64,000 bases of DNA from Brenneria izadpanahii (GCF_017569925.1 NZ_CP050854.1:1612001-1676000), one strand, 5' to 3'; shown: positions 9,934 to 21,985, counted from the stretch's first letter. The notes: a model not told the origin generated them from the sequence alone. Made by a program: numbers and translations.

Positions 9934-11148
9934 CTACTGGCGATAGTGTTCCAGGAAGCGGCCCAGCTTATGCACCGCCATATCCAGTTCGTCAATACGG
10001 GGCAGGGTGACGATGCGAACATGGTCCGGGTTGGGCCAGTTAAACGCCGTTCCCTGAACCAGCAGGACTTTTTCCTGTAGAAGAAGATCCAGCACTAATT
10101 TCTGATCGTCATGAATATTAAAACGTTTGGCGTCGATACGCGGGAACATATAGAGCGCGCCTTGCGGTTTGACGCAGGATACGCCGGGGATCTGATTAAT
10201 CAACTCCCAGGCTCGATTCCGTTGTTCATATAACCGCCCGCCCGGCTGAATGAATTCGCTGATGCTTTGATAACCGCCGATGGCGGTCTGAATGGCATGC
10301 TGCATCGGCACGTTGGCGCACAGGCGCATGGATGCCAGCATTTCCAATCCTTCAATATATCCCTTGGCATGTTTTTTCGGCCCGTTCAGCACCATCCATC
10401 CCTGACGGAAACCAGCCACGCGATAGGTTTTTGATAAGCCGTTGAAGGTGACGGTTAATAAATCCGGCGCCAGAGCGGCGATAGAGTGGTGCTGGGCATC
10501 GTCGTACAGAATCTTGTCGTAGATCTCGTCGGCGAAGATAATCAGGTTATGTTCGCGGGCGATTTCCACTATTTCCAACAGTAGCGCTTTGCTATAAACC
10601 GCGCCGGTCGGATTGTTGGGGTTGATAATGACGATGCCGCGGGTGTGCGGCGTGATTTTTTTACGGATGTCGTCGAGGTCGGGAAACCAGTCTGAGGACT
10701 CATCACACAGATAATGTACGGCATTGCCATTGGATAGCGATACGGCCGCGGTCCACAGCGGGTAATCCGGCGCCGGAACCAGCATCTCGTCCCCTGTATT
10801 CAGCAATGCCTGCATGGATTGCACAATCAGTTCGGAAACGCCGTTGCCGATGTAGACATCTTCGACGTTCATATCACGCATATCTCTGGCCTGATAGTGC
10901 TGTACGATGGCTTTGCGCGCGGAGTACAGCCCTTTGGAGTCACAATAACCCTGTGCCGTTGGCAGATTGCGAATAACATCAACCAGGATTTCGTCGGGGG
11001 CGTCAAAACCGAAAGGAGCCGGATTGCCGATGTTCAGCTTAAGTACTTTATTGCCTTCTTCTTCAAGACGTTTAGCTTCCTTGAGAACCGGACCGCGGAT
11101 GTCATAGCAGACATTCTCCAGCTTCTTGGATTTTTCAATCGGGGACAT
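9934..11148 (-). CDS. alaA: Glutamate-pyruvate aminotransferase AlaA
   Basis: A class I PLP-dependent aminotransferase that makes alanine from pyruvate and glutamate. It has 404 residues, matching E. coli AlaA (405). The PLP lysine motif is TFNGLSKTYRVAGFRQGW. The substrate-binding signatures INPNNPTGAVYSK and FADEIYDKILYDD are intact. ATG 11148 (MSPIEKSKKLENV) is chosen over an upstream alternative at 11199 because conservation begins there. It is divergent from lrhA across about 490 bp. Confidence 0.96.
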   Translation of the reverse strand: MSPIEKSKKLENVCYDIRGPVLKEAKRLEEEGNKVLKLNIGNPAPFGFDAPDEILVDVIRNLPTAQGYCDSKGLYSARKAIVQHYQARDMRDMNVEDVYIGNGVSELIVQSMQALLNTGDEMLVPAPDYPLWTAAVSLSNGNAVHYLCDESSDWFPDLDDIRKKITPHTRGIVIINPNNPTGAVYSKALLLEIVEIAREHNLIIFADEIYDKILYDDAQHHSIAALAPDLLTVTFNGLSKTYRVAGFRQGWMVLNGPKKHAKGYIEGLEMLASMRLCANVPMQHAIQTAIGGYQSISEFIQPGGRLYEQRNRAWELINQIPGVSCVKPQGALYMFPRIDAKRFNIHDDQKLVLDLLLQEKVLLVQGTAFNWPNPDHVRIVTLPRIDELDMAVHKLGRFLEHYRQ

Positions 11149-11641
11149 AAATATCACAAACCTTTTGCGGGAAAAGCGTATTCCTATATGGAATAGCATA
11201 ACCTGCTCAATGTACTCCTCCCGTAATACCTTTTGAAGAATGATTATCGCTTTCCCTGCAAATTATTTCGCTTATGCACTATACGGTTGTGTACTAGTCC
11301 GCTGGTGCGATACTGTAGGGGGACGAGTGATTTCGCATCAGTCGAGACGGCATTTGCTATGAAAATAGATGTCTGGTTATTAAAAAATGGAGAACATTTA
11401 TTTTACAGAATGAAAAAAGAAAAGTGATTTATCAGATTAAAAATTCAAGGAGGTGAAGCATTTAAAACAATGACGGCTCATCAATTGAAAAGGCGATTGT
11501 GGTAACGAAATATAAGTATTTTTTTGCCCTTATGGTGCGTCTGCGATAGTGTCTTTAAAATGTATGGGTTGTTACCATTACATGTAATAAAACACCAGGA
11601 TTTTTTTTGTCAAAAATTAAAATAGATAAGTGATGAATCGT
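11149..11641. promoter_or_regulatory. alaA-lrhA divergent intergenic region
   Basis: This 493-bp AT-rich stretch contains no supported gene. Both genes read away from it, so it must hold both promoters. A perfect 12-bp palindrome ATTACATGTAAT sits at 11577-11588, 54 bp upstream of the lrhA start. LysR-type regulators often bind such dyads to autoregulate; that role here is inferred only. Confidence 0.4.
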
Positions 11642-12541
11642 ATGACCAACGCAAATCGACCAGTAATTAATCTCGATCTTGATCTATTGAGAACGTTTGT
11701 CGCTGTTGCAGATTTGAACACTTTTGCAGCCGCTGCTGTTGCTGTTCGCCGAACCCAATCGGCCGTCAGCCAACAAATGCAACGTTTAGAGCAACTCATC
11801 GGAAAGGAGCTGTTTGCCCGTCACGGGCGTAATAAGCTGTTGACCGAACATGGCATCCAGTTTCTTGGATATGCGAGAAAAATATTACAGTTTAATGACG
11901 AAGCATGTACTTCATTAATGTTCAGTGATATTCAGGGTGCGCTCACCATCGGCGCTTCTGATGATACTGTTGATGCAATTCTTCCTTATATTTTACACCG
12001 GGTAACATCTGTTTTTCCTAAATTATCGATAGACGTTAACGTAACGCGCAGTGCGGAAATGTTGGAGATGCTACATCAAGGGAAAATTGATCTGGTGATT
12101 ACCACGATGAACAGTATGGTATATCCCCATGTCTTATTACGGACCTCTCCAACGTTATGGTATTGCGCTGTTGATTATCAATTTAGACCGGAGGAACCTG
12201 TCCCGCTTGTTGTTCTGGATGATCCTTGTCCTTTTCGGACGTTGGCTTTGGAATATTTGGATGCGGTGGGGATCCCCTGGAAAATCGCCTATGCGGCATC
12301 AACGTTATCAGCCGCCCGCGCCGCTGTTAAAGCAGGCCTGGGTGTAACGGTGCGTTCGGTTGAGATGATGAGCCCGGGGTTAAGAGTGTTGGGTGAGGAG
12401 GATGGATTGCCCAGACTGCCGGAAACGCGTTATTACCTGTGTAAGAACCCGCATCATGAAAATGATCTGTCAACAGCGATTTTTAATGTGATCGGTACAG
12501 GCAAGAAATCTCATGAGCCTGTAGTCGATGAGTCATTATAA
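11642..12541 (+). CDS. lrhA: LysR-type regulator LrhA/HexA/PecT
   Basis: A LysR-family transcription factor of 299 residues. The N-terminal HTH (about residues 8-67) reads [20 protein letters not shown] and [13 protein letters not shown], nearly identical to E. coli LrhA. The effector-binding domain follows. Homologues repress flagellar genes in E. coli (LrhA) and motility, exoenzymes and virulence factors in soft-rot bacteria (HexA, PecT). ATG 11642 aligns with the E. coli start; ATG 11633 is an in-frame alternative. Its place upstream of nuo is conserved. The C-terminal tail after about residue 285 differs from E. coli. Confidence 0.94.
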   Translation: MTNANRPVINLDLDLLRTFVAVADLNTFAAAAVAVRRTQSAVSQQMQRLEQLIGKELFARHGRNKLLTEHGIQFLGYARKILQFNDEACTSLMFSDIQGALTIGASDDTVDAILPYILHRVTSVFPKLSIDVNVTRSAEMLEMLHQGKIDLVITTMNSMVYPHVLLRTSPTLWYCAVDYQFRPEEPVPLVVLDDPCPFRTLALEYLDAVGIPWKIAYAASTLSAARAAVKAGLGVTVRSVEMMSPGLRVLGEEDGLPRLPETRYYLCKNPHHENDLSTAIFNVIGTGKKSHEPVVDESL

Positions 12542-12572
12542 AGACACTGTATAATATTGTATGAATGTGTAA

Positions 12573-12619
12573 CGGTCAGACATTGTTCCGGGCAAAGGGA
12601 ATTGCCCGAATAATGACCG
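12573..12619. repeat. Nested hairpin downstream of lrhA
   Basis: An inner 7-bp stem CGGGCAA/TTGCCCG (12589-12595, 12602-12608) sits inside an outer CGGTCA/TGACCG pairing (12573-12578, 12614-12619). There is no T tract. It may define the lrhA mRNA end. The structure is seen; the role is inferred. Confidence 0.5.
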
Positions 12620-13216
12620 CGGTTGACTTACTTGCGTTGCCGTCGATAAACGCATTTTCATTCCGGCTGTCTGCCTCCCATCGTTCCGTCACGGTAAAAG
12701 AGTGAGGAATGTCACACACTTACCGCTTCATTTTTTATAAAACGCTGGTTCTTTTTTTTAAACCGTCGTTGTAAATTTTTTTTACTAGTGCGAGTTTTTT
12801 CACCGCCGGTTTTTTTACTAACTAAATTCCAAAAAATGTGTTCTGAGTCAAAAAATGCCCTTAATAACACTATGGGTGAACAGGAATCCATTTTGAAAAT
12901 GGTATAGTGGCGGGGTGAAGCTGAGTTGAAGGTGATACCAATTTGTTAACGAACAACAAGCATTGACTCGATTTAGCTGGAAACGAGAATGTGAGTGTTA
13001 ACAAAACTGTGTGCATGTAAACTGATATACTGTTACCTTTAGTAAGGTTGAAAAAAGGTTACAGAATTAGGGGCTCGATCATAACAAATGCCCGTTGACC
13101 TGACACGTTTCCGTGCGTTTTGTATGGTCTTTTATCCTTCCTTTTAATCGATGTGGTGCTTAGCTGCCGATAAAGAGCAGATGTTACTAGCCACTTTTGA
13201 TGAGTAAGCAACGAGT
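12620..13216 (+). promoter_or_regulatory. nuo operon leader and promoter region
   Basis: About 600 bp without a gene separate lrhA from nuoA, as in E. coli, where several regulators (ArcA, FNR, NarL, IHF) act on nuo. A good -10 hexamer TATACT lies at 13026-13031. A TTGACT at 12964-12969 with GAGAAT 16 bases on is another candidate. Two TGTTAAC-like words (near 12953 and 12995) are ArcA-box-like but weak. No canonical FNR box was found. The start site cannot be decided by eye. Confidence 0.4.
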
Positions 13217-13657
13217 ATGTCAACAACTACAGAAGTCCTCGCCCATCATTGGGCATTTGCGCTATTCCTGATTATTGCCGTGGGCCTGTGCGGCTTCATG
13301 CTGACAGGCGGCTTTTTGCTCGGTGGTAGGGCAAGGGCCAGAGCCAAAAACGTACCTTATGAATCAGGGATTGACGCGGTAGGTTCAGCGCGTATGCGCC
13401 TGTCTGCCAAATTTTATCTGGTAGCCATGTTTTTCGTCATCTTCGATGTTGAAGCCTTATATCTTTATGCCTGGGCCGTCTCTATCAGAGAAAGCGGCTG
13501 GGTTGGCTTTATCGAAGCAACCATTTTCATTTTGGTGTTGCTGGCCGGTTTGATCTATCTGGTTCGAATTGGGGCGCTGGATTGGATCCCCGCGCGTTCC
13601 AAAAGACAGGTCGTTAAATCGGACATCATGAACATTACCAACAATCATCAGCAGTAA
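13217..13657 (+). CDS. nuoA: NADH:quinone oxidoreductase subunit A
   Basis: A membrane subunit of complex I, 146 residues with three transmembrane helices (about 14-36, 68-88, 98-118). The conserved [23 protein letters not shown] loop (given here in part) lies near the quinone site. It is the first gene of the 13-gene nuoA-N operon, 17 bp before nuoB. The C-terminus [10 protein letters not shown] resembles enterobacterial orthologues. Confidence 0.97.
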   Translation: MSTTTEVLAHHWAFALFLIIAVGLCGFMLTGGFLLGGRARARAKNVPYESGIDAVGSARMRLSAKFYLVAMFFVIFDVEALYLYAWAVSIRESGWVGFIEATIFILVLLAGLIYLVRIGALDWIPARSKRQVVKSDIMNITNNHQQ

Positions 13658-13673
13658 CAGCGAGGCATTTAAG

Positions 13674-14348
13674 ATGGACTATACGCTCACCCGCATAGAG
13701 CCGGACGGTGAGAATGACCGTTATCCCCTGCAACGGCAGGAGATCGTTTCCGACCCTCTGGAGCAGCATGTTCACCGCAGCGTTTATATGGGCAAGCTGG
13801 AGCATGCTCTTCATGATACGGTGAACTGGGGTCGTAAAAACTCTCTTTGGCCTTATAACTTCGGCCTTTCCTGTTGCTACGTTGAAATGGTGACATCCTT
13901 TACCGCCGTACACGACGTTGCCCGTTTTGGTTCTGAAGTATTGCGTGCGTCGCCGCGTCAGGCCGACTTCATGGTCGTGGCGGGAACCTGCTTTACCAAA
14001 ATGGCGCCGGTTATCCAACGGTTGTATGAGCAGATGCTCGAACCCAAGTGGGTTATCTCCATGGGCGCCTGCGCGAACTCCGGCGGTATGTACGATATCT
14101 ACTCTGTCGTGCAGGGCGTCGATAAATTCCTGCCTGTCGATGTTTATATCCCTGGTTGTCCGCCTCGTCCCGAAGCGTATATGCAGGCGCTGCTGCTGCT
14201 GAAAGAATCAATCGGCAAAGAGCGTCGGCCTCTGTCATGGGTCGTGGGGGAGCAAGGCGTTTATCGTGCCAATATGCAGTCTGAAAAAGAACGTAAACGC
14301 GGTGAGCGTATCGCAGTGACCAACCTGCGTTCGCCCGACGAGATTTGA
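13674..14348 (+). CDS. nuoB: NADH:quinone oxidoreductase subunit B
   Basis: A 224-residue peripheral-arm subunit carrying the terminal [4Fe-4S] cluster N2, which hands electrons to quinone. The tandem cysteines (LSCCYVEM), GTCFTKMAP and [11 protein letters not shown] cysteine motifs are all present. It lies between nuoA and nuoCD. A 98-bp gap follows, the largest near the promoter-proximal end of the operon. Confidence 0.97.
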   Translation: MDYTLTRIEPDGENDRYPLQRQEIVSDPLEQHVHRSVYMGKLEHALHDTVNWGRKNSLWPYNFGLSCCYVEMVTSFTAVHDVARFGSEVLRASPRQADFMVVAGTCFTKMAPVIQRLYEQMLEPKWVISMGACANSGGMYDIYSVVQGVDKFLPVDVYIPGCPPRPEAYMQALLLLKESIGKERRPLSWVVGEQGVYRANMQSEKERKRGERIAVTNLRSPDEI

Positions 14349-14446
14349 CCTGTAGGTGATGAGATTTCCGGCTGCGTAATATCACGATAATAGTGTGCGG
14401 CCACAATCAAATACAGAAATAGCACATTTAATGTGGTGACATATTT

Positions 14447-16246
14447 ATGACAGATTTAACGACGCACGATATCGCTATGCCTGCCTGGCAAACTCGCGAT
14501 CACCTTGATGATCCGGTCGTTAGCGAACTGTGCAACCGTTTTGGGCCAGAAGCATTTACTGTACAGGCGACACGCACGGGTTTTCCCGTTGTGTGGGTTA
14601 AACGTGAGCAATTACTGGAAGTCGTTTCCTTCCTGAAAAAACAGCCGAAACCTTATGTGATGCTATTCGACTTGCATGGCATGGACGAACGTCTGCGTAC
14701 GCATCGCGAAGGGTTGCCAGCCGCTGATTTCTCTGTTTTTTACCACCTGATTTCCATTGAACGCAACCGCGACATAATGTTGAAAGTCGCGCTGGTCGAA
14801 GGCGATATGCACCTGCCGACCATGACCAACCTGTTTCCCAATGCCAACTGGTATGAAAGGGAAACTTGGGAAATGTTCGGCATGACTTTTGACGGACACC
14901 CCCATTTAACGCGCATCATGATGCCGCATACCTGGGAAGGTCATCCGTTGCGTAAAGATTATCCGGCTCGCGCTACCGAATTCGATCCTTTCGTGCTGAC
15001 CAAGCAGAAAGAAGATTTGGAAATGGAGTCGCTGACCTTTAAGCCCGAAGCCTGGGGCATGAAACGCGGCACCGAAAATGAAGACTTCATGTTCCTTAAC
15101 ATGGGGCCGAACCACCCTTCGTCGCACGGCGCTTTCCGGCTGATTCTGCAATTGGACGGCGAGGAAATACTCGATTGCGTTCCTGATGTGGGCTACCACC
15201 ACCGCGGCGCGGAAAAGATGGGCGAGCGCCAGTCCTGGCACAGCTATATTCCTTATACCGACCGTATCGAGTATCTGGGCGGCTGTGTCAATGAAATGCC
15301 GTATGTGCTGGCCGTTGAGAAGCTGGCGGGCATCGAGGTGCCGGAACGCGTTAAAACGATTCGCGTCATGCTGTCCGAGCTGTTCCGCATCAACAGCCAC
15401 CTGCTTTATATCAGTACCTTTATTCAGGACGTCGGCGCCATGACGCCGGTGTTCTTCGCCTTTACCGATCGCCAGAAAATTTACGATTTGGTTGAAGCCA
15501 TTACCGGGTTCCGTATGCATCCCGCATGGTTCCGTATCGGCGGGGTGGCGCACGATCTGCCGCGCGGCTGGGAGCGTCTGCTGCGTGAATTCCTCGATTG
15601 GATGCCGTCTCGTCTGGACACCTACGTCAAAGCCGCATTGCAGAACACTATCCTGAAAGGCCGTACGCAGGGCGTCGCCGCCTACAATGCGAAAGAAGCG
15701 CTGGAGTGGGGGGTTACTGGGGCCGGCTTGCGCGCTACCGGTGTTGATTTCGACCTCCGTAAACGCCGTCCGTATTCCGGCTACGAAAACTTTGACTTTG
15801 AAGTGCCGGTTGGCAACGGCATCAGCGACTGCTACAGCCGCGTGATGTTGAAAGTTGAAGAACTGCGCCAGAGCCTGCGTATTCTCGAACAGTGTTTGAA
15901 GAACATGCCGGAAGGGCCGTTTAAAGCGGATCATCCGTTGACTACGCCGCCGCCGAAAGAGCGCACCTTACAGCACATTGATACCCTGATTAACCACTTC
16001 CTCCAGGTTTCCTGGGGGCCGGTAATGCCCGCTAATGAATCATTCCAGATGATTGAAGCCACCAAGGGTATCAACAGCTATTACCTGACCAGCGATGGCG
16101 GCACCATGAGCTACCGTACCCGTATTCGCACGCCGAGTTATGCGCATCTGCAGCAGATTCCGTCAGTTATCCGCGGATGTCTGGTATCCGATCTGATCGT
16201 GTACCTCGGCAGTATTGATTTTGTCATGTCTGATGTGGACCGCTAA
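14447..16246 (+). CDS. nuoC: NADH:quinone oxidoreductase fused subunits C/D
   Basis: A 599-residue fusion of NuoC (about residues 1-190, 30-kDa subunit; signature [12 protein letters not shown]) and NuoD (about 205-599, 49-kDa subunit; signature [15 protein letters not shown]). NuoD is homologous to [NiFe]-hydrogenase large subunits and forms the quinone cavity. The fusion is characteristic of enterobacteria and some other gamma-proteobacteria. It ends with DVDR; nuoE begins 3 bp after its stop. Confidence 0.97.
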   Translation: MTDLTTHDIAMPAWQTRDHLDDPVVSELCNRFGPEAFTVQATRTGFPVVWVKREQLLEVVSFLKKQPKPYVMLFDLHGMDERLRTHREGLPAADFSVFYHLISIERNRDIMLKVALVEGDMHLPTMTNLFPNANWYERETWEMFGMTFDGHPHLTRIMMPHTWEGHPLRKDYPARATEFDPFVLTKQKEDLEMESLTFKPEAWGMKRGTENEDFMFLNMGPNHPSSHGAFRLILQLDGEEILDCVPDVGYHHRGAEKMGERQSWHSYIPYTDRIEYLGGCVNEMPYVLAVEKLAGIEVPERVKTIRVMLSELFRINSHLLYISTFIQDVGAMTPVFFAFTDRQKIYDLVEAITGFRMHPAWFRIGGVAHDLPRGWERLLREFLDWMPSRLDTYVKAALQNTILKGRTQGVAAYNAKEALEWGVTGAGLRATGVDFDLRKRRPYSGYENFDFEVPVGNGISDCYSRVMLKVEELRQSLRILEQCLKNMPEGPFKADHPLTTPPPKERTLQHIDTLINHFLQVSWGPVMPANESFQMIEATKGINSYYLTSDGGTMSYRTRIRTPSYAHLQQIPSVIRGCLVSDLIVYLGSIDFVMSDVDR

Positions 16247-16248
16247 TT

Positions 16249-16797
16249 ATGCACGATCATAACAACACTCCCGATCATATCGACGCTCAGGGTCAACCTG
16301 CCGCCGATTCACTGACGAAAGAAAATGTTTTTGTGCTGAGCGACGCAGAGCGTGATGCGATTGAGCAGGAAAAACACCACTATGAGGATGCTCGCGCCGC
16401 GTCGATCGAAGCACTGAAAATTGTGCAGAAACAGCGCGGCTGGGTGCCGGATGGCGCAATCAAGGCTATCGCCGATGTGCTGGGTATTCCTGACAGCGAT
16501 GTGGAAGGCGTGGCGACGTTCTATAGCCAGATTTTCCGCCAGCCGGTGGGGCGTCATATCGTTCGCTATTGCGATAGCGTGGTTTGTCATATCAATGGCT
16601 ATGAAGGCGTTAAGGCGGCTTTGGAGAGAAAACTCAGCATTAAGCCAGGGCAGACTACGTTTGATGGGCGTTTCACCCTTCTGCCAACCTGCTGTCTGGG
16701 AAACTGTGATAAAGGTCCGTCAATGATGATTGACGACGATCTTCACAGTCACGTGAAGCCTGAAGATATCGAATCGTTATTGGAGCAGTATCAATGA
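16249..16797 (+). CDS. nuoE: NADH:quinone oxidoreductase subunit E
   Basis: A 182-residue thioredoxin-like subunit that binds the [2Fe-2S] cluster N1a through CDSVVC and CCLGNC motifs. It is longer than E. coli NuoE (166) by a polar N-terminal stretch ([14 protein letters not shown]...). It overlaps nuoF by 4 bp (ATGA), indicating translational coupling. NuoE, NuoF and NuoG form the NADH-oxidising module. Confidence 0.96.
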   Translation: MHDHNNTPDHIDAQGQPAADSLTKENVFVLSDAERDAIEQEKHHYEDARAASIEALKIVQKQRGWVPDGAIKAIADVLGIPDSDVEGVATFYSQIFRQPVGRHIVRYCDSVVCHINGYEGVKAALERKLSIKPGQTTFDGRFTLLPTCCLGNCDKGPSMMIDDDLHSHVKPEDIESLLEQYQ

Positions 16798-18143
16798 GTA
16801 AAAACATTGTCCTGACTGCTGAACAGCATCCTCTGACCTGGCGTTTGCGTGATGATAAACAGCCGGTATGGCTGGATGAGTATCGCAGTAAAAACGGCTA
16901 TGCCGGCGCGAAGAAAGCATTAAATGGTATGGCGCAGGATGAGGTGGTTTCTCTGGTTAAAGACGCCGGTCTGAAAGGCCGCGGCGGCGCCGGTTTTTCG
17001 ACCGGGCTTAAGTGGAGCCTGATGCCGAAAGACGAAAGCATGAACATCCGTTATCTGCTGTGCAACGCGGATGAAATGGAGCCAGGAACCTATAAAGACC
17101 GCCTTTTAATGGAGCAGCTTCCGCATCTGCTGGTGGAAGGCATGTTGATCAGCGCGTTTGCCCTGAAAGCCTACCGTGGCTACATCTTCCTGCGTGGCGA
17201 ATATATTGAAGCGGCGGTGAATTTGCGCCGCGCCATTGAAGAAGCCAAACAGGCCGGTCTGCTGGGCAAAAATATTCTCGGCAGCGGGTTTGATTTCGAA
17301 CTGTTCGTTCATACCGGCGCCGGTCGTTATATCTGCGGTGAAGAAACTGCATTGATTAATTCGCTGGAAGGACGTCGCGCCAACCCGCGCTCCAAACCGC
17401 CGTTCCCGGCATCGGCCGGGGCCTGGGGCAAACCGACCTGCGTCAATAACGTGGAAACCTTGTGTAACGTTCCGGCCATTATCGAGCACGGGGCGGAATG
17501 GTATCAGGGGTTGTCTGCGGGCAAGAGTAAAGATGCCGGCACCAAGCTGATGGGTTTTTCCGGCCGGGTTAAAAATCCGGGCCTGTGGGAATTGCCATTC
17601 GGTACCACTGCTCGTGAGATCCTTGAGGATTACGCCGGAGGTATGCGTGACGGGCTGAAATTGAAAGCCTGGCAGCCGGGCGGGGCCGGTACTGATTTCC
17701 TGACGAGCGATCATCTCGATTTGCCGATGGACTTTGAGAACATCGGCAAAGCAGGCAGCCGTTTGGGCACCGCGTTGGCGATGGCCGTCGATAACGAAAT
17801 CAATATGGTTTCTTTAACCCGCAATCTGGAAGAGTTCTTCGCTCGTGAGTCCTGCGGCTGGTGTACGCCATGTCGCGATGGTCTGCCGTGGAGCGTGAAA
17901 CTGTTGCGGGCATTGGAGCGCGGGGAAGGTCAGCCCGGAGATATAGAAACGCTGGAGCAGCTTTGCCGCTTCCTGGGGCCGGGTAAAACTTTCTGTGCGC
18001 ATGCGCCGGGCGCCGTGGAACCATTGCAAAGCGCCATCAAATACTTCCGGAATGAATTTGAAGCGGGTATTTCTCCACAATATCTGGGTAACACCAAAGC
18101 GATTGCCGGTATTCAACCTAACTTGTTGAAAGAACGCTGGTAA
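16794..18143 (+). CDS. nuoF: NADH:quinone oxidoreductase subunit F (NADH/FMN binding)
   Basis: A 449-residue flavoprotein subunit that oxidises NADH. The FMN/NADH-binding glycine-rich motif is [30 protein letters not shown] follows. The C-terminal [4Fe-4S] N3 motif is [12 protein letters not shown] with a distal Cys in KTFCAHAPG. It starts inside the end of nuoE. A 127-bp gap with a hairpin separates it from nuoG. Confidence 0.97.
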   Translation: MSKNIVLTAEQHPLTWRLRDDKQPVWLDEYRSKNGYAGAKKALNGMAQDEVVSLVKDAGLKGRGGAGFSTGLKWSLMPKDESMNIRYLLCNADEMEPGTYKDRLLMEQLPHLLVEGMLISAFALKAYRGYIFLRGEYIEAAVNLRRAIEEAKQAGLLGKNILGSGFDFELFVHTGAGRYICGEETALINSLEGRRANPRSKPPFPASAGAWGKPTCVNNVETLCNVPAIIEHGAEWYQGLSAGKSKDAGTKLMGFSGRVKNPGLWELPFGTTAREILEDYAGGMRDGLKLKAWQPGGAGTDFLTSDHLDLPMDFENIGKAGSRLGTALAMAVDNEINMVSLTRNLEEFFARESCGWCTPCRDGLPWSVKLLRALERGEGQPGDIETLEQLCRFLGPGKTFCAHAPGAVEPLQSAIKYFRNEFEAGISPQYLGNTKAIAGIQPNLLKERW

Positions 18144-18185
18144 TAAATCGCCTGATGAGCTTGAGATGCAGTAAATGTATCCGCC

Positions 18186-18207
18186 GGGCGGCACCGACAA
18201 GCCGCCC
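18186..18207 (+). repeat. Hairpin in the nuoF-nuoG gap
   Basis: GGGCGGC (18186-18192) and GCCGCCC (18201-18207) form a 7-bp GC-only stem with an 8-base loop. No T tract follows directly, so full termination is unlikely. It may be an RNA-processing or stability element within the operon mRNA. Confidence 0.6.
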
Positions 18208-18270
18208 TCATAAACAGAATTTTTGATTAGCGCCTGTGGCGACACGGGCCATTATGGAAGCATGCTGACT

Positions 18271-20997
18271 ATGGCTACTATTCATGTAGACGGCAAAGAG
18301 TATGAAGTAAATGGAGCGGACAACCTTCTTGAAGCTTGCCTGTCTCTAGGACTTGATATTCCTTACTTTTGCTGGCACCCGGCGCTGGGAAGCGTTGGAT
18401 CCTGCCGCCTGTGCGCGGTAAAGCAATACCAGAACGCGGAGGATACCCGCGGTCGGCTGGTGATGTCTTGCATGACACCGGCCACCGAGGGGACGTTCAT
18501 TGCGATTGAAGACGAAGAAGCGAAGTTATTCCGCAAAACGATAGTCGAGTTTCTGATGACCAACCACCCGCATGACTGTCCGGTGTGCGAGGAGGGGGGA
18601 AACTGTCATTTGCAGGATATGACGGTAATGACGGGGCAGAATTTCCGCCGCTACCGTTTTACCAAGCGTACTCACCGCAATCAGGATCTCGGCCCTTTCA
18701 TTTCTCATGAGATGAACCGCTGCATCGCCTGCTACCGCTGTGTTCGTTACTACAAAGATTATGCGGATGGCACCGATCTTGGCGTATATGGCGCGCACGA
18801 TAACGTCTACTTCGGTCGTCTGGAGGATGGCGCGTTGGAAAGCGAGTTTTCCGGCAACCTGGTTGAGGTTTGTCCTACCGGGGTATTCACCGACAAAACG
18901 CATTCCGAACGTTACAACCGTAAGTGGGATATGCAGTTTGCGCCGAGCGTTTGCCAGCAGTGCAGCATTGGCTGCAACACCAGCCCGGGTGAGCGTTATG
19001 GCGAACTGCGGCGTATTGAAAACCGCTTCAACGGCAGCATAAACCACTACTTCTTATGCGATCGCGGCCGTTTTGGCTACGGTTACGTCAATCTGAAAGA
19101 TCGTCCCAAACACCCGTTCCAACGCCGCGGCAATGACGTGATCGAACTGACGGCCGAACAGGCGGTGGACGGCGCGGCCGATCTGCTGCGTCGGGCGAAG
19201 AAAACCATTGGGATAGGCTCACCGCGCGCCAGCATTGAAAGTAATTTCGCGTTGCGCGAATTGGTCGGAGCGGAAAACTTTTACACCGGCATCGCCCGCG
19301 ATGAACAAAAACGTCTGCAACTGATCCTGAAAGTGTTGCAGGAAGGCGGCGTGCGTACCCCGGCCCTGCGTGAGATCGAAAGTTACGATGCCGTTCTGGT
19401 GCTGGGCGAAGATTTGACGCAGACCGGGGCTCGCATTGCATTAGCGGTTCGCCAGGCGGTGAAGGGTAAAGCGCGTGAAATGGCCGCGGCTCAGAAAGTG
19501 GCTGACTGGCAGATAGCGGCCATCATGAACATCGGTCAGCATGCCAAACATCCTCTGTTTATCACTAACGTGGATAATACCCGCCTGGATGACATCGCCG
19601 CCTGGAACTACCGCGCACCGGTCGCCGATCAGGCTCGGTTGGGATTCGCCATCGCCCATGCGCTGGATGACAACGCGCCGGCGGTGACGGATCTGGCCGA
19701 CGGGCTCGACCAGAAAGTGGATATCATCGTTCAGGCGCTGGTCGGCGCGAAAAAGCCGCTGATTATTTCCGGAACCAACGCCGGCAGTGAAGAGATTATC
19801 GCCGCCGCCGCCAACGTAGCGAAAGCGCTTAAGTCCCGCGGTTCTGATGTGGGTATCACCTTCGTCGCTTCCGCGGCAAACAGCATTGGTTTGTCGATGA
19901 TGAGCGGCGGTTCATTGAATGATGCGTTGGCGCAGTTGGAAAACGGCGATGCCGACAGCGTCGTGGTGCTGGAGAACGATCTCTATCGCCATGCGCCTGC
20001 GGCGCGTATTGATGCGGCGCTGGAGAAAGCCGGCAATGTGATTGTGCTGGATCATCAGCGGACTCGCATCATGGATAAAGCCAGTATTGTTCTATCGGCG
20101 GCAAGCTTTGCGGAAAGCGACGGTACGCTAATTAACCAGGAAGGCCGCGCTCAGCGCTTTTTCCAGGTTTATGACCCCGCTTATTACGACAACAGCGTCG
20201 TGATGCTGGAAAGCTGGCGCTGGCTGCACTCGCTGTTTACTACCTATAACAGCCGTAAAATCGACTGGACGCAGCTCGATCATGTCATTGATGCCTGTAT
20301 TGATGCGATGCCGCAACTGGCGGCGATTAAACAGGCCGCGCCTGATGCGTCGTTCAGAATTCGCGGGCAGAAGCTGGCGCGTTCTCCGAACCGCTCCAGC
20401 GGACGTACTTCAATGCGCGCCAATATCAGCGTGCATGAGCCGCGTCAGCCGCAGGATAAAGACACCATGTTCGCCTTCTCCATGGAAGGGAATAACAGCC
20501 CGTTAGCCGATCGCCAGCAAATTCCTTTTGCCTGGTCGCCGGGTTGGAACTCACCGCAGGCATGGAACAAATTCCAGGATGAAGTCGGCGGTCATTTGCG
20601 CCACGGCGATCCGGGGGTACGAATGATTGAAGCGGGCGAGGGCTCGTTGGCATATTTCGACAACATCCCGGCGGCGTTTGTCGCTCAATCAGGAAGCTGG
20701 CGTGTGGCACCGTATTATCACCTGTTCGGCAGCGATGAAATGTCGCAGCGTTCAGCGGTGATTCAACAGCGGATGCCCGAACCTTACGTCATGGTCAATC
20801 CGGCTGATGCGGCCGTACTGGGCGTCAATCCCGGCACGCTGGTCGAACTGCGCTGTGATGGTCAGACGTTGCGTTTGCCGCTGCGGTTAAGCGACGGGTT
20901 GAGTCAGGGACAGGTTGGTTTGCCGCTGGGGCTGCCGGGCATCGCGCCGGTGCTGGCGGGCGCAACCGTTGAAAGTCTGCGGGAGGCTGCACAATGA
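18271..20997 (+). CDS. nuoG: NADH:quinone oxidoreductase subunit G
   Basis: A 908-residue iron-sulfur subunit, the same length as E. coli NuoG. The N-terminus carries [2Fe-2S] N1b ([15 protein letters not shown]), then HxxxC-type N5 ([14 protein letters not shown]) and N4 ([11 protein letters not shown], with VEVCPTG). The extra cluster N7 of some bacteria is present (CQQCSIGCN...FLC). The large C-terminal molybdopterin-oxidoreductase-like domain lacks a cofactor in this family. ATG 18271 is chosen because GGAAG at 18256-18260 is about 10 bases upstream. ATG 18262 is possible but too close. Confidence 0.96.
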   Translation: MATIHVDGKEYEVNGADNLLEACLSLGLDIPYFCWHPALGSVGSCRLCAVKQYQNAEDTRGRLVMSCMTPATEGTFIAIEDEEAKLFRKTIVEFLMTNHPHDCPVCEEGGNCHLQDMTVMTGQNFRRYRFTKRTHRNQDLGPFISHEMNRCIACYRCVRYYKDYADGTDLGVYGAHDNVYFGRLEDGALESEFSGNLVEVCPTGVFTDKTHSERYNRKWDMQFAPSVCQQCSIGCNTSPGERYGELRRIENRFNGSINHYFLCDRGRFGYGYVNLKDRPKHPFQRRGNDVIELTAEQAVDGAADLLRRAKKTIGIGSPRASIESNFALRELVGAENFYTGIARDEQKRLQLILKVLQEGGVRTPALREIESYDAVLVLGEDLTQTGARIALAVRQAVKGKAREMAAAQKVADWQIAAIMNIGQHAKHPLFITNVDNTRLDDIAAWNYRAPVADQARLGFAIAHALDDNAPAVTDLADGLDQKVDIIVQALVGAKKPLIISGTNAGSEEIIAAAANVAKALKSRGSDVGITFVASAANSIGLSMMSGGSLNDALAQLENGDADSVVVLENDLYRHAPAARIDAALEKAGNVIVLDHQRTRIMDKASIVLSAASFAESDGTLINQEGRAQRFFQVYDPAYYDNSVVMLESWRWLHSLFTTYNSRKIDWTQLDHVIDACIDAMPQLAAIKQAAPDASFRIRGQKLARSPNRSSGRTSMRANISVHEPRQPQDKDTMFAFSMEGNNSPLADRQQIPFAWSPGWNSPQAWNKFQDEVGGHLRHGDPGVRMIEAGEGSLAYFDNIPAAFVAQSGSWRVAPYYHLFGSDEMSQRSAVIQQRMPEPYVMVNPADAAVLGVNPGTLVELRCDGQTLRLPLRLSDGLSQGQVGLPLGLPGIAPVLAGATVESLREAAQ

Positions 20998-21971
20998 GTT
21001 GGTTAACACCGGATCTCCTGGAAATATTGAGTTCTGTTGGAAAGGCGGTCGTTATCCTGCTGGTCGTCGTGACCTGCGGGGCGTTTATGAGTATGGGCGA
21101 ACGTAAGCTTCTGGGGTTGTTCCAGGGGCGTTACGGGCCGAATCGGGTAGGTTGGGGCGGTTCGCTGCAGCTTGTCGCCGATATGATCAAAATGTTCTTC
21201 AAAGAAGACTGGGTGCCAAGATTTACCGACAAAGTTATCTTCACTTTGGCGCCAATGATCGCATTTACCTCATTATTGCTGTCTTTCGCCATTGTTCCCG
21301 TCAGCCCGACCTGGGGCGTATCTGATCTGAACATTGGGATCCTGTTCTTCCTGATGATGGCCGGATTGGCGGTTTACGCCGTGCTGTTTGCCGGCTGGTC
21401 GAGCAACAACAAATACTCCCTGTTGGGGGCGGTGCGCGCTTCCGCTCAGACGCTGAGCTATGAAGTGTTTCTTGGCTTGTCGCTGATGGGGGTGGTCGCC
21501 CAGGCCGGTTCTTTCAATATGAATGATATTGTCGAATCGCAGGCGCATTTGTGGAACGTCATTCCGCAGTTCTTTGGCTTTATCACTTTCGCCATTGCGG
21601 GCGTGGCGGTGTGTCACCGGCATCCGTTTGACCAGCCTGAAGCGGAACAGGAACTGGCGGACGGTTACCACATTGAATATTCCGGGATGAAATTCGGGCT
21701 GTTCTTCGTTGGTGAATATATCGGTATCGTCACGGTCTCCGCGCTTATCGTCACTCTGTTCTTCGGGGGTTGGCACGGTCCGTTCCTGCCGCCGTTCGTC
21801 TGGTTTGCGCTGAAAACGGCCTTCTTCATGATGATGTTTATTCTGATTCGTGCCGCGCTGCCCCGTCCGCGTTATGACCAGGTGATGGCTTTCGGCTGGA
21901 AAGTTTGTCTGCCGATAACGTTACTGAACCTGCTGGCGACAGCCGCGGTCATTTTGTACAACGCTCAATAA
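20994..21971 (+). CDS. nuoH: NADH:quinone oxidoreductase subunit H
   Basis: A 325-residue membrane subunit at the junction of the two arms, contributing to the quinone channel. The conserved [20 protein letters not shown] loop and the acidic [19 protein letters not shown] loop are intact. It overlaps nuoG by 4 bp (ATGA). Eight or so transmembrane helices are visible. Confidence 0.97.
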   Translation: MSWLTPDLLEILSSVGKAVVILLVVVTCGAFMSMGERKLLGLFQGRYGPNRVGWGGSLQLVADMIKMFFKEDWVPRFTDKVIFTLAPMIAFTSLLLSFAIVPVSPTWGVSDLNIGILFFLMMAGLAVYAVLFAGWSSNNKYSLLGAVRASAQTLSYEVFLGLSLMGVVAQAGSFNMNDIVESQAHLWNVIPQFFGFITFAIAGVAVCHRHPFDQPEAEQELADGYHIEYSGMKFGLFFVGEYIGIVTVSALIVTLFFGGWHGPFLPPFVWFALKTAFFMMMFILIRAALPRPRYDQVMAFGWKVCLPITLLNLLATAAVILYNAQ

Positions 21972-21985
21972 GGGGTGAGTGAACC

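Noticed and set aside
14906..15934. A 342-codon open frame on the minus strand opposite nuoCD
   Set aside because: It is antisense to conserved nuoD and is rich in His, Gln and Arg as expected of a shadow frame. There is no ribosome site or family match.
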